NCBI RefSeq assembly: GCF_031624495.1
Contig: NZ_JAMQOP010000001.1
Span: 1,240,001-1,304,000 of the forward strand
Source: Halogeometricum sp. S1BR25-6
GTDB taxonomy: Archaea > Halobacteriota > Halobacteria > Halobacteriales > Haloferacaceae
Reading direction: 5' to 3'
DNA length: 64,000 nt
Each line of letters begins with the position of its first letter. The stretch's first letter is position 1. This document shows positions 24,798 to 32,474 of this stretch, piece by piece. Below the pieces are notes generated by a model, which made no database searches, was not told the origin of the DNA, and saw only the letters and a list, made by a program, of their open reading frames with translations. The position numbers and the translations under genes were made by a program.

Positions 24798-24805
24798 GAT
24801 TATTG
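24798..24805 (+). promoter_or_regulatory. TATA box of the winged-helix/membrane-protein operon
   Basis: GATTATTG lies 24-31 bp upstream of the ATG at 24829 in an otherwise G+C-rich stretch. It supports that start and leaderless transcription. Confidence 0.55.
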
Positions 24806-24828
24806 TCTCGGGCGGACGAGTGCGGCCA

Positions 24829-25206
24829 ATGGCACGCGACCGGTCCGCCGAGGAGTCGGGGGAACTCCTCTCCGTCCTCGACGCCTTAGACGACGCGGAC
24901 GCCCGAGCCATCATCAGAGCACTAGCAGAACCTATGACGGCAAGCGAACTATCCGACGAGTGCGAAATCCCGCTCTCGACGACGTACCGCAAGTTGGACC
25001 TCCTCACCGAGGCCGACTTGCTGACCGAAGGAACGGAGATACGCGCCGACGGCCACCACACGACGACGTACGAGGTGACGTTCGACGAGGTGCGTATCGA
25101 ACTCACCGAAGACCGGAAGCTCGACGTCGAGGTGGTCCAGCCCGACCAGTCCCCCGATCAGCAACTCGCCGACATCTGGTCGGCCGTCCGGAGGGAGACG
25201 AAGTGA
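24829..25206 (+). CDS. Winged-helix transcriptional regulator (ArsR-like)
   Basis: 125 residues. The N-terminal two-thirds form a winged helix: ELLSVLDALDDADARAIIRAL, recognition region MTASELSDECEIPLSTTYRKLDLL and a wing TEIRADGHHTTTYEVTFD. The C-terminal acidic tail (KLDVEVVQPDQSPDQQL) may dimerise or bind a partner. Its stop overlaps the GTG start of a small membrane protein, an arrangement seen repeatedly in haloarchaea. Target genes unknown; autoregulation is likely but not shown. Confidence 0.88.
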   Translation: MARDRSAEESGELLSVLDALDDADARAIIRALAEPMTASELSDECEIPLSTTYRKLDLLTEADLLTEGTEIRADGHHTTTYEVTFDEVRIELTEDRKLDVEVVQPDQSPDQQLADIWSAVRRETK

Positions 25207-25496
25207 GCCGTTTCACCGACGCGCCCCTGCTGGCGATGGCGGTCATCGTCGTCCAGACGGGCATCCTCATCCTCGGAGGACTCATCACCTACTTCAGCTT
25301 CAAGGCGTACCGCCGGACCGGAGAGCCGTCGCTGCGGGCGCTCGCTCTCGGTTTCGGCATCGTCACGTTCGGCGCCATCGTTGCCGGGATACTCGACGTA
25401 GTTCTCCAGACGGACCTCGTCATCGGTCTGCTCGTCGACTCTCTCATCACGCTCGTCGGCTTCGCCATCATCACCTACTCGCTGTACGTCGAGTGA
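25203..25496 (+). CDS. Small membrane protein, DUF7521-like
   Basis: 97 residues with three membrane segments: VIVVQTGILILGGLITYFSF, LALGFGIVTFGAIVAGILDVV and LVDSLITLVGFAIITYSL. The short cytoplasmic loop KAYRRTGEPSLRA is conserved-looking. It starts at GTG inside the stop of the regulator (4-nt overlap). I recall this haloarchaeal family as DUF7521. Function unknown; the coupling suggests that it senses or tethers the regulator. Confidence 0.75.
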   Translation: MSRFTDAPLLAMAVIVVQTGILILGGLITYFSFKAYRRTGEPSLRALALGFGIVTFGAIVAGILDVVLQTDLVIGLLVDSLITLVGFAIITYSLYVE

Positions 25497-25532
25497 CGGT
25501 GACGCGCTCGGACCCCGCAGCGCCGTTCGACC

Positions 25533-25543
25533 AAAAAAGAAAG
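25533..25543 (-). terminator. T-tract terminator for the DoxX gene
   Basis: On the minus strand the transcript would run into TTTCTTTTTTGG about 18-28 nt after the stop at 25561. T-runs without a required hairpin are the usual archaeal terminator. Confidence 0.5.
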
Positions 25544-25560
25544 AGCGCCCGTTCCGCGAG

Positions 25561-26139
25561 TTACCCGAGGACGTAGTCGAGGACGGGGTACTTCTCGGTG
25601 AGCGCCTGTCCGTCCACCTCGTAGCGCTCGACGTAGGCGTCGAGGCCGAGGATGCGGCCCGCGCCGAAGGCGGCGACGGCGAGGAACACCAGCATGTAGG
25701 CGAAGTCGCCGTTGATCAGACCGTGCCCGACGTCCCAGTTCCCGAGGTAGAACATGAACATCATGACCGCCCCCCAGAACGCCGCAAAGCGGGTCAGGAG
25801 GCCGACGATGAGCGCCAACCCGATGGCGAGTTCGCCCCACGGGACGGCGACGTTCACGAACGCCATGAACGCCTCGTTGCCGGCCATGGCGACGAACACG
25901 CCCGCCGCGGGCGACCCGTTGGCCACCGTCGCGTTCGCGAGGTAGCCCGTGGCGTCGAACCCGGCCAGAATCTTCGCGACGCCCGAGTAGGCGAAGGCGA
26001 TACCCATCATGAGGCGGAGCGCCAGAACGAACCACGCGCTGAGCGAGTGGGCTTGTCCCCTGACGGTCACGCCCGCTACCGTGCTCTCGAACGTGTTGGT
26101 CGTCCCCGTCCCCGTCCCCGTCTGCGTCGTCGTTGCCAT
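25561..26139 (-). CDS. DoxX family membrane protein
   Basis: 192 residues with four membrane segments. The DoxX pattern is clear: LRLMMGIAFAYSGVAKILAGFD at the first helix and PWGELAIGLALIVGLLTRFAAFWGAVMMF in the middle. DoxX proteins are small quinone-linked or redox-associated membrane subunits; the archaeal role is uncertain. The N terminus has a Thr/Gly repeat (TQTGTGTGTT) encoded by an in-frame GTCCCC hexanucleotide repeat at about 26103-26120. A TATA-like ATATCTATT lies about 40-50 bp upstream. Confidence 0.88.
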   Translation of the reverse strand: MATTTQTGTGTGTTNTFESTVAGVTVRGQAHSLSAWFVLALRLMMGIAFAYSGVAKILAGFDATGYLANATVANGSPAAGVFVAMAGNEAFMAFVNVAVPWGELAIGLALIVGLLTRFAAFWGAVMMFMFYLGNWDVGHGLINGDFAYMLVFLAVAAFGAGRILGLDAYVERYEVDGQALTEKYPVLDYVLG

Positions 26140-26296
26140 CTTAGTTCACCTTACGTTCGGATGGACGCGACCCCGTCGAATAGATATACCCGCTGGTTCC
26201 CACGGCGAAAGAACGACGGACTGCGGCGGGATAGTCGACGGTCCGCGAGTTCCCTTCGAGTAACCGAGGGGGAACCGTTCGAGGGAACACAAGAGA

Positions 26297-26303
26297 TTTA
26301 TCC
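26297..26303 (+). promoter_or_regulatory. TATA box deciding the start of the YjdF-like gene
   Basis: TTTATCC is 25-31 bp upstream of the ATG at 26328 but only about 4-10 bp from the upstream in-frame GTG at 26307. It therefore favours 26328 as the real start. Confidence 0.5.
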
Positions 26304-26327
26304 GGTGTGAGATTTCGTTTCGATGAG

Positions 26328-26981
26328 ATGTTTCCGCTGCCCCACTCCTCCCCGCGACTCGTCGTCGGCGTCGGGTCGCTGCTCCTTGCGGCCCTCGCCG
26401 TCTGGGTCGCCGCGGCGACGCCCGGTTTCCCCGGCGACGTCCGGTCGTGGCCCCGAACGCTCCTCGTCCGACTCCGAGCGGACCTGCCGCGCGGCGACCG
26501 GGTGACCGCCGCGTGGGTCGGAATGGCGCTGTGGGCCGTCCTCGTCTCGGCGCTCCACTTCGGCGGCCTCCGCTACGGCGTCTACACGGCGGTGCCGTGG
26601 TGGGACCTCCTCACCCACGCGATGGGCGGGGTCGGCGTCGCCGTCCTCCTGGCGCTGACTCACCGCCGGACCGCGGCGGCGATACGGTCGCCGCTGTGGC
26701 TGATTCCGTCCGTCTTCGCCATCGGCGCCGGCTTCGAGGTGTACGAGTTCGTCTTCAAGGACTTCTGGTACGGCTGGTCTGCCGGCTTCTACGTCGAGGA
26801 CACGCTGATAGACCTCGCGGTGAACACCTCCGGGGCCGTCGTCGTCGCGGCCGCCGTCGCCGGCTATCGGACGCTCGTCGGGGCGGGAGACGCGAACCCG
26901 AACGCCAAGGCCAACACCGGCACCACCACCGCCAACGCGGACGCCGACGACGCCGCGTCGGGCGCCGAACCGTCGAAGTAG
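26328..26981 (+). CDS. Polytopic membrane protein, YjdF/DUF2238-like
   Basis: 217 residues from the ATG at 26328 (224 from the GTG at 26307). About six membrane segments carry polar motifs typical of DUF2238: WWDLLTHAMGG, GAGFEVYEFVFKDF and YVEDTLIDLAVNTSGA, with the conserved His, two Glu and two Asp inside or next to the membrane. The C-terminal 35 residues are an Asn/Ala/Thr/Asp low-complexity tail. Function of the family is unknown. Confidence 0.72.
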   Translation: MFPLPHSSPRLVVGVGSLLLAALAVWVAAATPGFPGDVRSWPRTLLVRLRADLPRGDRVTAAWVGMALWAVLVSALHFGGLRYGVYTAVPWWDLLTHAMGGVGVAVLLALTHRRTAAAIRSPLWLIPSVFAIGAGFEVYEFVFKDFWYGWSAGFYVEDTLIDLAVNTSGAVVVAAAVAGYRTLVGAGDANPNAKANTGTTTANADADDAASGAEPSK

Positions 26982-27037
26982 CGGTTCACGCCCTCGCGGC
27001 GCTCCCCGGGTCCGTTGCGACCCCCCGTCCGCCCGTC

Positions 27038-28981
27038 TCAGAGTTGCTCGCGCACCTCGCGGAACACCGGCAGGTCCGCGTCCACGACGGCGGCGACGGC
27101 GTCGGCCGCGCCGAGCAACCACTCGACGCGTTCGAGGCGGGCCTCCAAATCGCCCGGACCGATGCGGTAGTTCTCGACGATGGCCTCGACGGACTCGCCC
27201 TCGGTCCACTCGCGGACGATGCGCGCGAGTTTCACCGCGCAGAGCCACTCCTCGAAGTCGTCGGTGTCGTTCATCGCCGTCGTGAACTCCGCGGCGTGAC
27301 CGCTGGCGAAGCGGTACATCGCCGCGCGCTCGCGGTTACCGAGGTACGTCCCGTGCATGTCGGGCGTGTCGCAGACAATTTCGAGGGCCGTCAGCGCGGT
27401 GACGTTCCCGGGGTCCATCCCCGCCGCCGTCCGCACCCCCTCGACCAGTCGCGCGCCGGTCTCCGGCGTCACGTACTGCCGGGAGACGACGCCGCCGAGT
27501 TCCGTCGCCGCCAGCGCGCCCGCCGAATCGTCCGCCGCGTCCCCGCCCGCGGTCAGCATCTCCATTTCGACGAGGTCCTCGACGACGCTGCCGACGAGGC
27601 GCGTGAGGTCGACGTCGGGCGACTGGTGGGCGAAGAACGTCGCGTCCAGGAGGTCGAGGACGCTCTCTTGGGAGTCGGCGAATCCGGAGGCGACGACGCT
27701 CAGGACGTGCGTCCGCAGGGCGTCGCGCGCAGCGAGTTTCGACTCGACGGCCTCGGGGCCGGCGGTGACGTAGCGGTCCCACAGTTCGGCGACGGCCGCG
27801 TCGTCGTCGCCCTCGGCGAGGAGGACGGCCTCGCCGTAGGGGTCGAGGTGCGGGCGGCCCGCGCGGCCGCACATCTGGTGGACTTCGAGGACGGGGAGCC
27901 ACGCCATCTCCTCGCCGGTGTAACGCTTCAAGTCCCGGACGACGACGCGGCGCGCGGGGACGTTCACGCCCGCCGCGAGCGTCGGCGTCGCGCAGATGAC
28001 TTTCAGTTTCCGCTCGCGGAACGCGTTCTCGACCAGAGCGCGGTGGCTGCTCCGGACGCCCGCGTGGTGGAACGCGACGCCCGATTCGACGGCGTCGGCG
28101 AGGCGCGTCCCCGTCTCCGTCCGCCCGAGTTCCGAGACGGCGTCGGCCAACTCTGGGCAGTCGGCCAGCGGTTCCATCGCGAGGCGGCGCGCCAGCGACT
28201 CGGCCTCGCGGCGGGAGCGGACGAACGCGAGACACTGCCCGCCGCCGTCGACGGCGTCGGCGACGAGGGCGGCCGTCGCCTCCGTCGCGCCGTCCCCGTC
28301 CGGTCCCGGCGGTTCCGCGTCGACGGCGAGCGTCGACTCGTCGTCGAACGCCACGTCGCCGTCGGCGTAGACGCCCGTGCGGAGCGAGACGGGCCGCCAC
28401 GTCGTCTCCACGAGGTCGGCGTCTAGCCAGTCGGCGATGTCCTCCGGGTTGTCGACCGTCGCCGAGAGCGCGACGATTTGGACGCCGGGAGCGCGGCGCT
28501 GAAGCGTCGCCAGCGTGACTTCCAGCGTCGGTCCGCGGCCGTCCGAGCCGAGGAGATGGACCTCGTCGACGACGACGCAGGCGAGCGTCTCGACCCACGA
28601 GGCGCCGGTGCGGATGGCCGAGTCCACCTTCTCGGCGGTGGCGACGACGATGTCGTTCTCCGCTAAGTCCTCGTCCGTCGCGTCGAAGTCACCCGTCGAG
28701 ATGCCCACGCTCACGCCGGGCAACTTGGAGAACGTCTCGTACTTCTCGCGCGCGAGGGCGCGGAGCGGAACGATGTACAGGGCGGGTCCGCCGGCCGTGA
28801 GCATGGCGAGTTCCGCGATGAAGGTCTTCCCCGAGGCGGTGGGGATTGCGGCGACGAGGCGTTCGCCCTCGGTCACGCCGGCCTCGACGGCGGCGGCCTG
28901 CGGCGGGTACAACTCCTCGATACCCTCGGACTCGTAGTGCTCCTGTACCGGGGCGGGGAGCGGCAGGTCCCGGACGTGCAT
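27038..28981 (-). CDS. Hel308-type superfamily 2 helicase lacking the C-terminal HhH domain
   Basis: 647 residues. Helicase motifs: YPPQ (Q-motif, 25-28), Walker A PTASGKT (47-53), DEVH (139-142), LSATVDN and QMCGRAGRP (motif VI). A winged-helix and ratchet region follow, ending in RIGPGDLEARLERVEWLLGAA. Hel308 proteins usually go on with a helix-hairpin-helix domain that brakes DNA translocation; here the chain ends before it. Haloarchaea often carry two Hel308-like genes, and this resembles the shorter paralogue. Probable role in replication-fork repair. Confidence 0.87.
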   Translation of the reverse strand: MHVRDLPLPAPVQEHYESEGIEELYPPQAAAVEAGVTEGERLVAAIPTASGKTFIAELAMLTAGGPALYIVPLRALAREKYETFSKLPGVSVGISTGDFDATDEDLAENDIVVATAEKVDSAIRTGASWVETLACVVVDEVHLLGSDGRGPTLEVTLATLQRRAPGVQIVALSATVDNPEDIADWLDADLVETTWRPVSLRTGVYADGDVAFDDESTLAVDAEPPGPDGDGATEATAALVADAVDGGGQCLAFVRSRREAESLARRLAMEPLADCPELADAVSELGRTETGTRLADAVESGVAFHHAGVRSSHRALVENAFRERKLKVICATPTLAAGVNVPARRVVVRDLKRYTGEEMAWLPVLEVHQMCGRAGRPHLDPYGEAVLLAEGDDDAAVAELWDRYVTAGPEAVESKLAARDALRTHVLSVVASGFADSQESVLDLLDATFFAHQSPDVDLTRLVGSVVEDLVEMEMLTAGGDAADDSAGALAATELGGVVSRQYVTPETGARLVEGVRTAAGMDPGNVTALTALEIVCDTPDMHGTYLGNRERAAMYRFASGHAAEFTTAMNDTDDFEEWLCAVKLARIVREWTEGESVEAIVENYRIGPGDLEARLERVEWLLGAADAVAAVVDADLPVFREVREQL

Positions 28982-29006
28982 TCGTACGGTTCTGGGCCCG
29001 TGTTCG

Positions 29007-29014
29007 TATAAAAA
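29007..29014 (-). promoter_or_regulatory. TATA box for the Hel308-type helicase gene
   Basis: The minus strand reads TTTTTATA 26-33 bp upstream of the ATG at 28981, one of the strongest TATA boxes in the window. Confidence 0.6.
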
Positions 29015-29119
29015 CTCGCGCCCGCCGACGGCGCCGCGACGCTCCCGGGACCACCGGACGGCGGGGGGAGCGTCGCGGCAGTTTTTTACGCTGCCCGGCG
29101 CTCTTTTTACTCAGATTAC

Positions 29120-30562
29120 ATGAGCCGAGCAGCCGTCCTCGCCCTCCTCGTGGTGCTGTCGTCTGTCGCCGGCATCGGTCTCGTCGACGCCCAGACGACG
29201 ACGGCGTTCATCTCGAACGCCACGGTGTCGCCCGAACAACCGGCGCCCGGCGAGCAGTTCACCGTTCGGACGACGGTTCAGAACAGTCAACAGAGCGGCG
29301 GCGGGTTCGAGATAACCGACGTGTACGTGCGTCAACGCGGGTCGACCGACGACGTCGCCCGCGTGGAAGACATCGGGACGCTCCCGCCGGGGTCGGACGT
29401 CACCGTGCCCCTGACAGCGTCGTTCGACTCGACCGGCACGCGCGAACTCCGCGTCTACGTCGTCGGCCGGAACCCGAGCGACGAAGTCGTCCGCCTGCAG
29501 TACCCCGTCGTCGTCACCGTCCGCGAAGGCGGTCCGCAGGTCGGCGTCTCCGTCGAGGACGCCGTCGTCGGCACCGAGGGGACGGTGCAGGTGACGGCCG
29601 CCAACGGGGAAGACACCGCCGTCCGCAACCTCCGCGTCTCGCTCTCCGGCGACGCCGGTATCAGGGATGACACGCGCGTGCTGGCGACGCTCCCGGGCAA
29701 CGAGTCCCGGACGTTCAACTTCTCCGTGACGCCGCGGTCGCAGACGACCGACCTGGCGGCGCGGGTGCAGTACACCACGACTTCCGGAAGCACGCGAACC
29801 GTCGCCGAGTCGGTCACGCTCGACGCCGACCCCCTCCGCGAGAGCGTCCAACTCGACGCGAGCGTCGTCGGCGACGGGGCCGACCCCGACGTGGCCGTCG
29901 ACGTCGCCAACCTCGGGAACGCCCCCCTCGAAGACGCCGTCGTCGAACTCGCTCGCGACGGGAACGTGCTGTTCCGCCGGCCCGTGGCGGACGTCGCCCC
30001 CGACGAAACCCGGACCACCCGCGTCAACGTCTCGAACGTCGAGACCGGACCGATGGACGTCCGCGTCCGCTACGAGACGGGCGGGCGGACCGGCGAGGCG
30101 ACGACGCGGCTGAACTACTCGGCCAACCCCGGCCGCATCGAACTCACCGGTCTCGACTACGAGACGGAGGAGGGGAAACTCCACGTCTCCGGGACGGCCA
30201 GCAACGTCGGCCTCGGCGACGTGGACAGCGTCGTCGTCCGCGTCGTCCGCACGGAGAACGTGACGCCCGCCCGCCCCAACCCCGAGTACTTCGTCGGGAG
30301 CATCCCGGCGAGCGACTTCTCCTCGTTCGACCTCTACGCCGAAGTCGACCCGGGGACGGAGACGGTGCCCATCGAGGTGACGTACCTTGCGAACGGCGCC
30401 GAGCGGACGACGCGGACCGAACTCGACGTGAGCGACCTGAACGCCCAACCCGCCGAGGAGGGAGACAGCGGCGGCCTCCCGACGCTTCCGCTCGTCGTCC
30501 TCGCGGCGCTGGCGCTGCTCGTCATCGTCGGCGTCGCCGGGTACGCGTACTTCCGACGGTGA
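29120..30562 (+). CDS. Secreted, C-terminally anchored CARDB-like adhesion-domain protein
   Basis: 480 residues. A Sec signal peptide (1-25, cleavage near VDAQ) and a C-terminal membrane segment (about 455-478) ending in YFRR place the body outside the cell. The body is beta-rich, with about four repeats of CARDB/COG1361 type: each has a stretch like VSPEQPAPGEQFTVRTTV or VDVANLGNAPLEDAVVEL followed by DV..L.PG...T. It overlaps the ATPase gene downstream by 4 nt, so it is the first gene of a three-gene ABC cluster. It may be the extracellular adaptor or substrate receptor of that transporter. Two TTTTTTAC/CTTTTTAC boxes precede the start. Confidence 0.8.
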   Translation: MSRAAVLALLVVLSSVAGIGLVDAQTTTAFISNATVSPEQPAPGEQFTVRTTVQNSQQSGGGFEITDVYVRQRGSTDDVARVEDIGTLPPGSDVTVPLTASFDSTGTRELRVYVVGRNPSDEVVRLQYPVVVTVREGGPQVGVSVEDAVVGTEGTVQVTAANGEDTAVRNLRVSLSGDAGIRDDTRVLATLPGNESRTFNFSVTPRSQTTDLAARVQYTTTSGSTRTVAESVTLDADPLRESVQLDASVVGDGADPDVAVDVANLGNAPLEDAVVELARDGNVLFRRPVADVAPDETRTTRVNVSNVETGPMDVRVRYETGGRTGEATTRLNYSANPGRIELTGLDYETEEGKLHVSGTASNVGLGDVDSVVVRVVRTENVTPARPNPEYFVGSIPASDFSSFDLYAEVDPGTETVPIEVTYLANGAERTTRTELDVSDLNAQPAEEGDSGGLPTLPLVVLAALALLVIVGVAGYAYFRR

Positions 30563-31278
30563 CGACGATGTCGGATTCAATCATCGAACTCGACGGCGTC
30601 TGGAAGCGCTACGAAAGCGGGTCCGAGACCGTCGAGGCGCTGAAAGACGTTAACTTCGCAGCCAAACCGGGCGAGTTCGTCGCCATCATGGGGCCGTCCG
30701 GCAGCGGGAAGTCGACGATGCTGAACGTGCTCGGCCTCCTCGACGTCCCCACGGAGGGCGTCGTCCGCCTCGACGGCCGCGACGTGACCGACCTCTCCGA
30801 CGAGGAGATGACGACCCAGCGGAAGGAGTCCATCGGTTTCATCTTCCAGGACTTCTTTCTCATCCCGACGCTGTCGGCCATCGAGAACGTGGAGGTCCCG
30901 ACGCTGTTCGGCCGCGACCCGACGGCCCGCGACAGGGGTGAGCGACTGCTCGGACGGGTCGGCCTCGGGGAGCGAGTCGCGCACCGACCCGACCAGCTCT
31001 CGGGCGGGCAGAAACAGCGCGTCGCCATCGCCCGCGCCCTCATCAACGAACCGCGCATCCTGCTCGCGGACGAACCGACGGGCAACCTCGACCGGAAGAC
31101 GGGTCGGGACGTCCTCGAACTTTTCACCGAGTTGAAAACCGAGGAGGACGTGGCGGTCATCGCCGTCACGCACGACGACCAACTCCGAAAGTACGCCGAC
31201 CGGGTCGTCAACCTCGTCGACGGCGTGCTGACCGAAGAGGGGAAGGCGGACGAACTGCGGGAGGAGTTCGGCACGTGA
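30559..31278 (+). CDS. ABC transporter ATP-binding protein (LolD/MacB-type)
   Basis: 239 residues. Walker A GPSGSGKS (45-52), signature LSGGQKQR, Walker B ILLADEPTGNLD and H-loop VTHDD. The LADEPTGNLD sequence is the mark of the LolD/MacB/FtsE group, which powers extraction or mechanical work and not substrate import. GTG at 30559 overlaps the upstream stop; an ATG at 30568 is an alternative start. Partner of the FtsX-like permease that follows. Confidence 0.93.
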   Translation: MTTMSDSIIELDGVWKRYESGSETVEALKDVNFAAKPGEFVAIMGPSGSGKSTMLNVLGLLDVPTEGVVRLDGRDVTDLSDEEMTTQRKESIGFIFQDFFLIPTLSAIENVEVPTLFGRDPTARDRGERLLGRVGLGERVAHRPDQLSGGQKQRVAIARALINEPRILLADEPTGNLDRKTGRDVLELFTELKTEEDVAVIAVTHDDQLRKYADRVVNLVDGVLTEEGKADELREEFGT

Positions 31279-32420
31279 GCGCCCTCGAACGGCTCTACCG
31301 GCAGGTGCCCGCCCTCCTCATGGCGCGGCGGAACCTCTCGCGGAACCGCCTCCGCTCGGGGCTGGCGGCGCTCGGCATCATCATCGGCGTTCTCGCCATC
31401 GCCTCGCTCGGCATGTTCGGGACGACGCTGCGGACGGGCGCGAGCGAGCAACTCGGCGACATCGGCAACGAGATACAGATATCGCCGAACGCCCAGGAGG
31501 GCTTCGAGCGACTCACCGACCGCGACGTGGCCGACATCAGACGCGTCACCGACGAGGGGACGGTGGTCCCCATCAGACAGAAGACGGCGACGCTGACGAG
31601 GGGGGACGATCGGACGATAACGACGGTGTACGGCATCGAGAATCCCGGCGCGCTGTACGAGGCGTCGGAGGGGCAGTCGCCGGAGCGCCTCCGACAGGGG
31701 GCGCTCGTCGGGTCCTCGCTCGCCGAGCGGTTGGAGCTACAGGTGGGTAACCGAATCACGCTCGACAACGACTCCTACCGCGTCGTCGGCATCCTCGAAG
31801 AGCAGGACGGCATCTCGCTTCTGAACCCCAACAGCGCCGTCATCGTCCCCCTCGAATCGTTCGACGAGTCGGGCTACTCGCAGGTCATTGTCCGCTCGCC
31901 GTCGGGGACGGCGGCCAACGAGACGGCCGCCGCCGTGCGCGAGGAACTGAACGACCGCGAGGAGCGGGTGACCATCTTCGAGTTGGGCAGCATCACCGAA
32001 GGCATCAACCAGTTCTTCGGCATCCTCAACGCCTTCCTCATCGGCATCGGCTCCATCTCCCTCGTCGTCGCCGGCGTGGCCATCTTGAACGTGATGCTGA
32101 TGAGCACCATCGAGCGCAGACAGGAGATCGGCGTGCTCCGCGCCGTCGGCGTCCAGAAGCTCGACGTAGTGAAGATGATACTCGCCGAGGCGGGACTGCT
32201 CGGCTTCGTCGGCGGCTTCCTCGGCGCCGTCCTCTCGGTTTTCGCCGGCCTCGTCCTCAATCAGGTGGTGTTGTCGGACCCCCTCCTGACGTTCGCGCCG
32301 GTGAACCTGATGTACATCGGGCTGGCCGTCGTGTTCGGCATCGTCACGAGCGTCCTGAGCGGGCTGTATCCGGCGTGGAAGGCGGCCTCCGAGCGGCCCG
32401 TGGAGTCGCTGCGGAAGTAA
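31275..32420 (+). CDS. ABC transporter permease (MacB/FtsX-type)
   Basis: 381 residues. One N-terminal membrane segment (ALGIIIGVLAIASLGMFG), a large extracellular MacB-like domain (about 60-250) and three C-terminal segments, ending in GLYPAWKAASERPVESLR, the standard end of MacB/LolC-type permeases. The GTG start overlaps the ATPase stop. With the ATPase and the secreted CARDB-like protein it forms a probable mechanotransducing export or surface-organising complex. No bacterial-type MacA is present. Confidence 0.92.
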   Translation: MSALERLYRQVPALLMARRNLSRNRLRSGLAALGIIIGVLAIASLGMFGTTLRTGASEQLGDIGNEIQISPNAQEGFERLTDRDVADIRRVTDEGTVVPIRQKTATLTRGDDRTITTVYGIENPGALYEASEGQSPERLRQGALVGSSLAERLELQVGNRITLDNDSYRVVGILEEQDGISLLNPNSAVIVPLESFDESGYSQVIVRSPSGTAANETAAAVREELNDREERVTIFELGSITEGINQFFGILNAFLIGIGSISLVVAGVAILNVMLMSTIERRQEIGVLRAVGVQKLDVVKMILAEAGLLGFVGGFLGAVLSVFAGLVLNQVVLSDPLLTFAPVNLMYIGLAVVFGIVTSVLSGLYPAWKAASERPVESLRK

Positions 32421-32443
32421 CCTCGTCACGTCGTCGTCGCCGG

Positions 32444-32452
32444 GAAAAATAG
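32444..32452 (-). terminator. T-tract terminator for the aminotransferase/ribH operon
   Basis: The minus strand reads CTATTTTTC about 23-31 nt after the aminotransferase stop at 32475. Confidence 0.45.
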
Positions 32453-32474
32453 AGTCCGCCCGCCGCGACCGGCC

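Noticed and set aside
26101-26122. GTCCCC hexanucleotide repeat, considered as a CRISPR-like or mobile repeat
   Set aside because: It is an in-frame Thr/Gly repeat in the N terminus of the DoxX protein; only a few units and no spacers.
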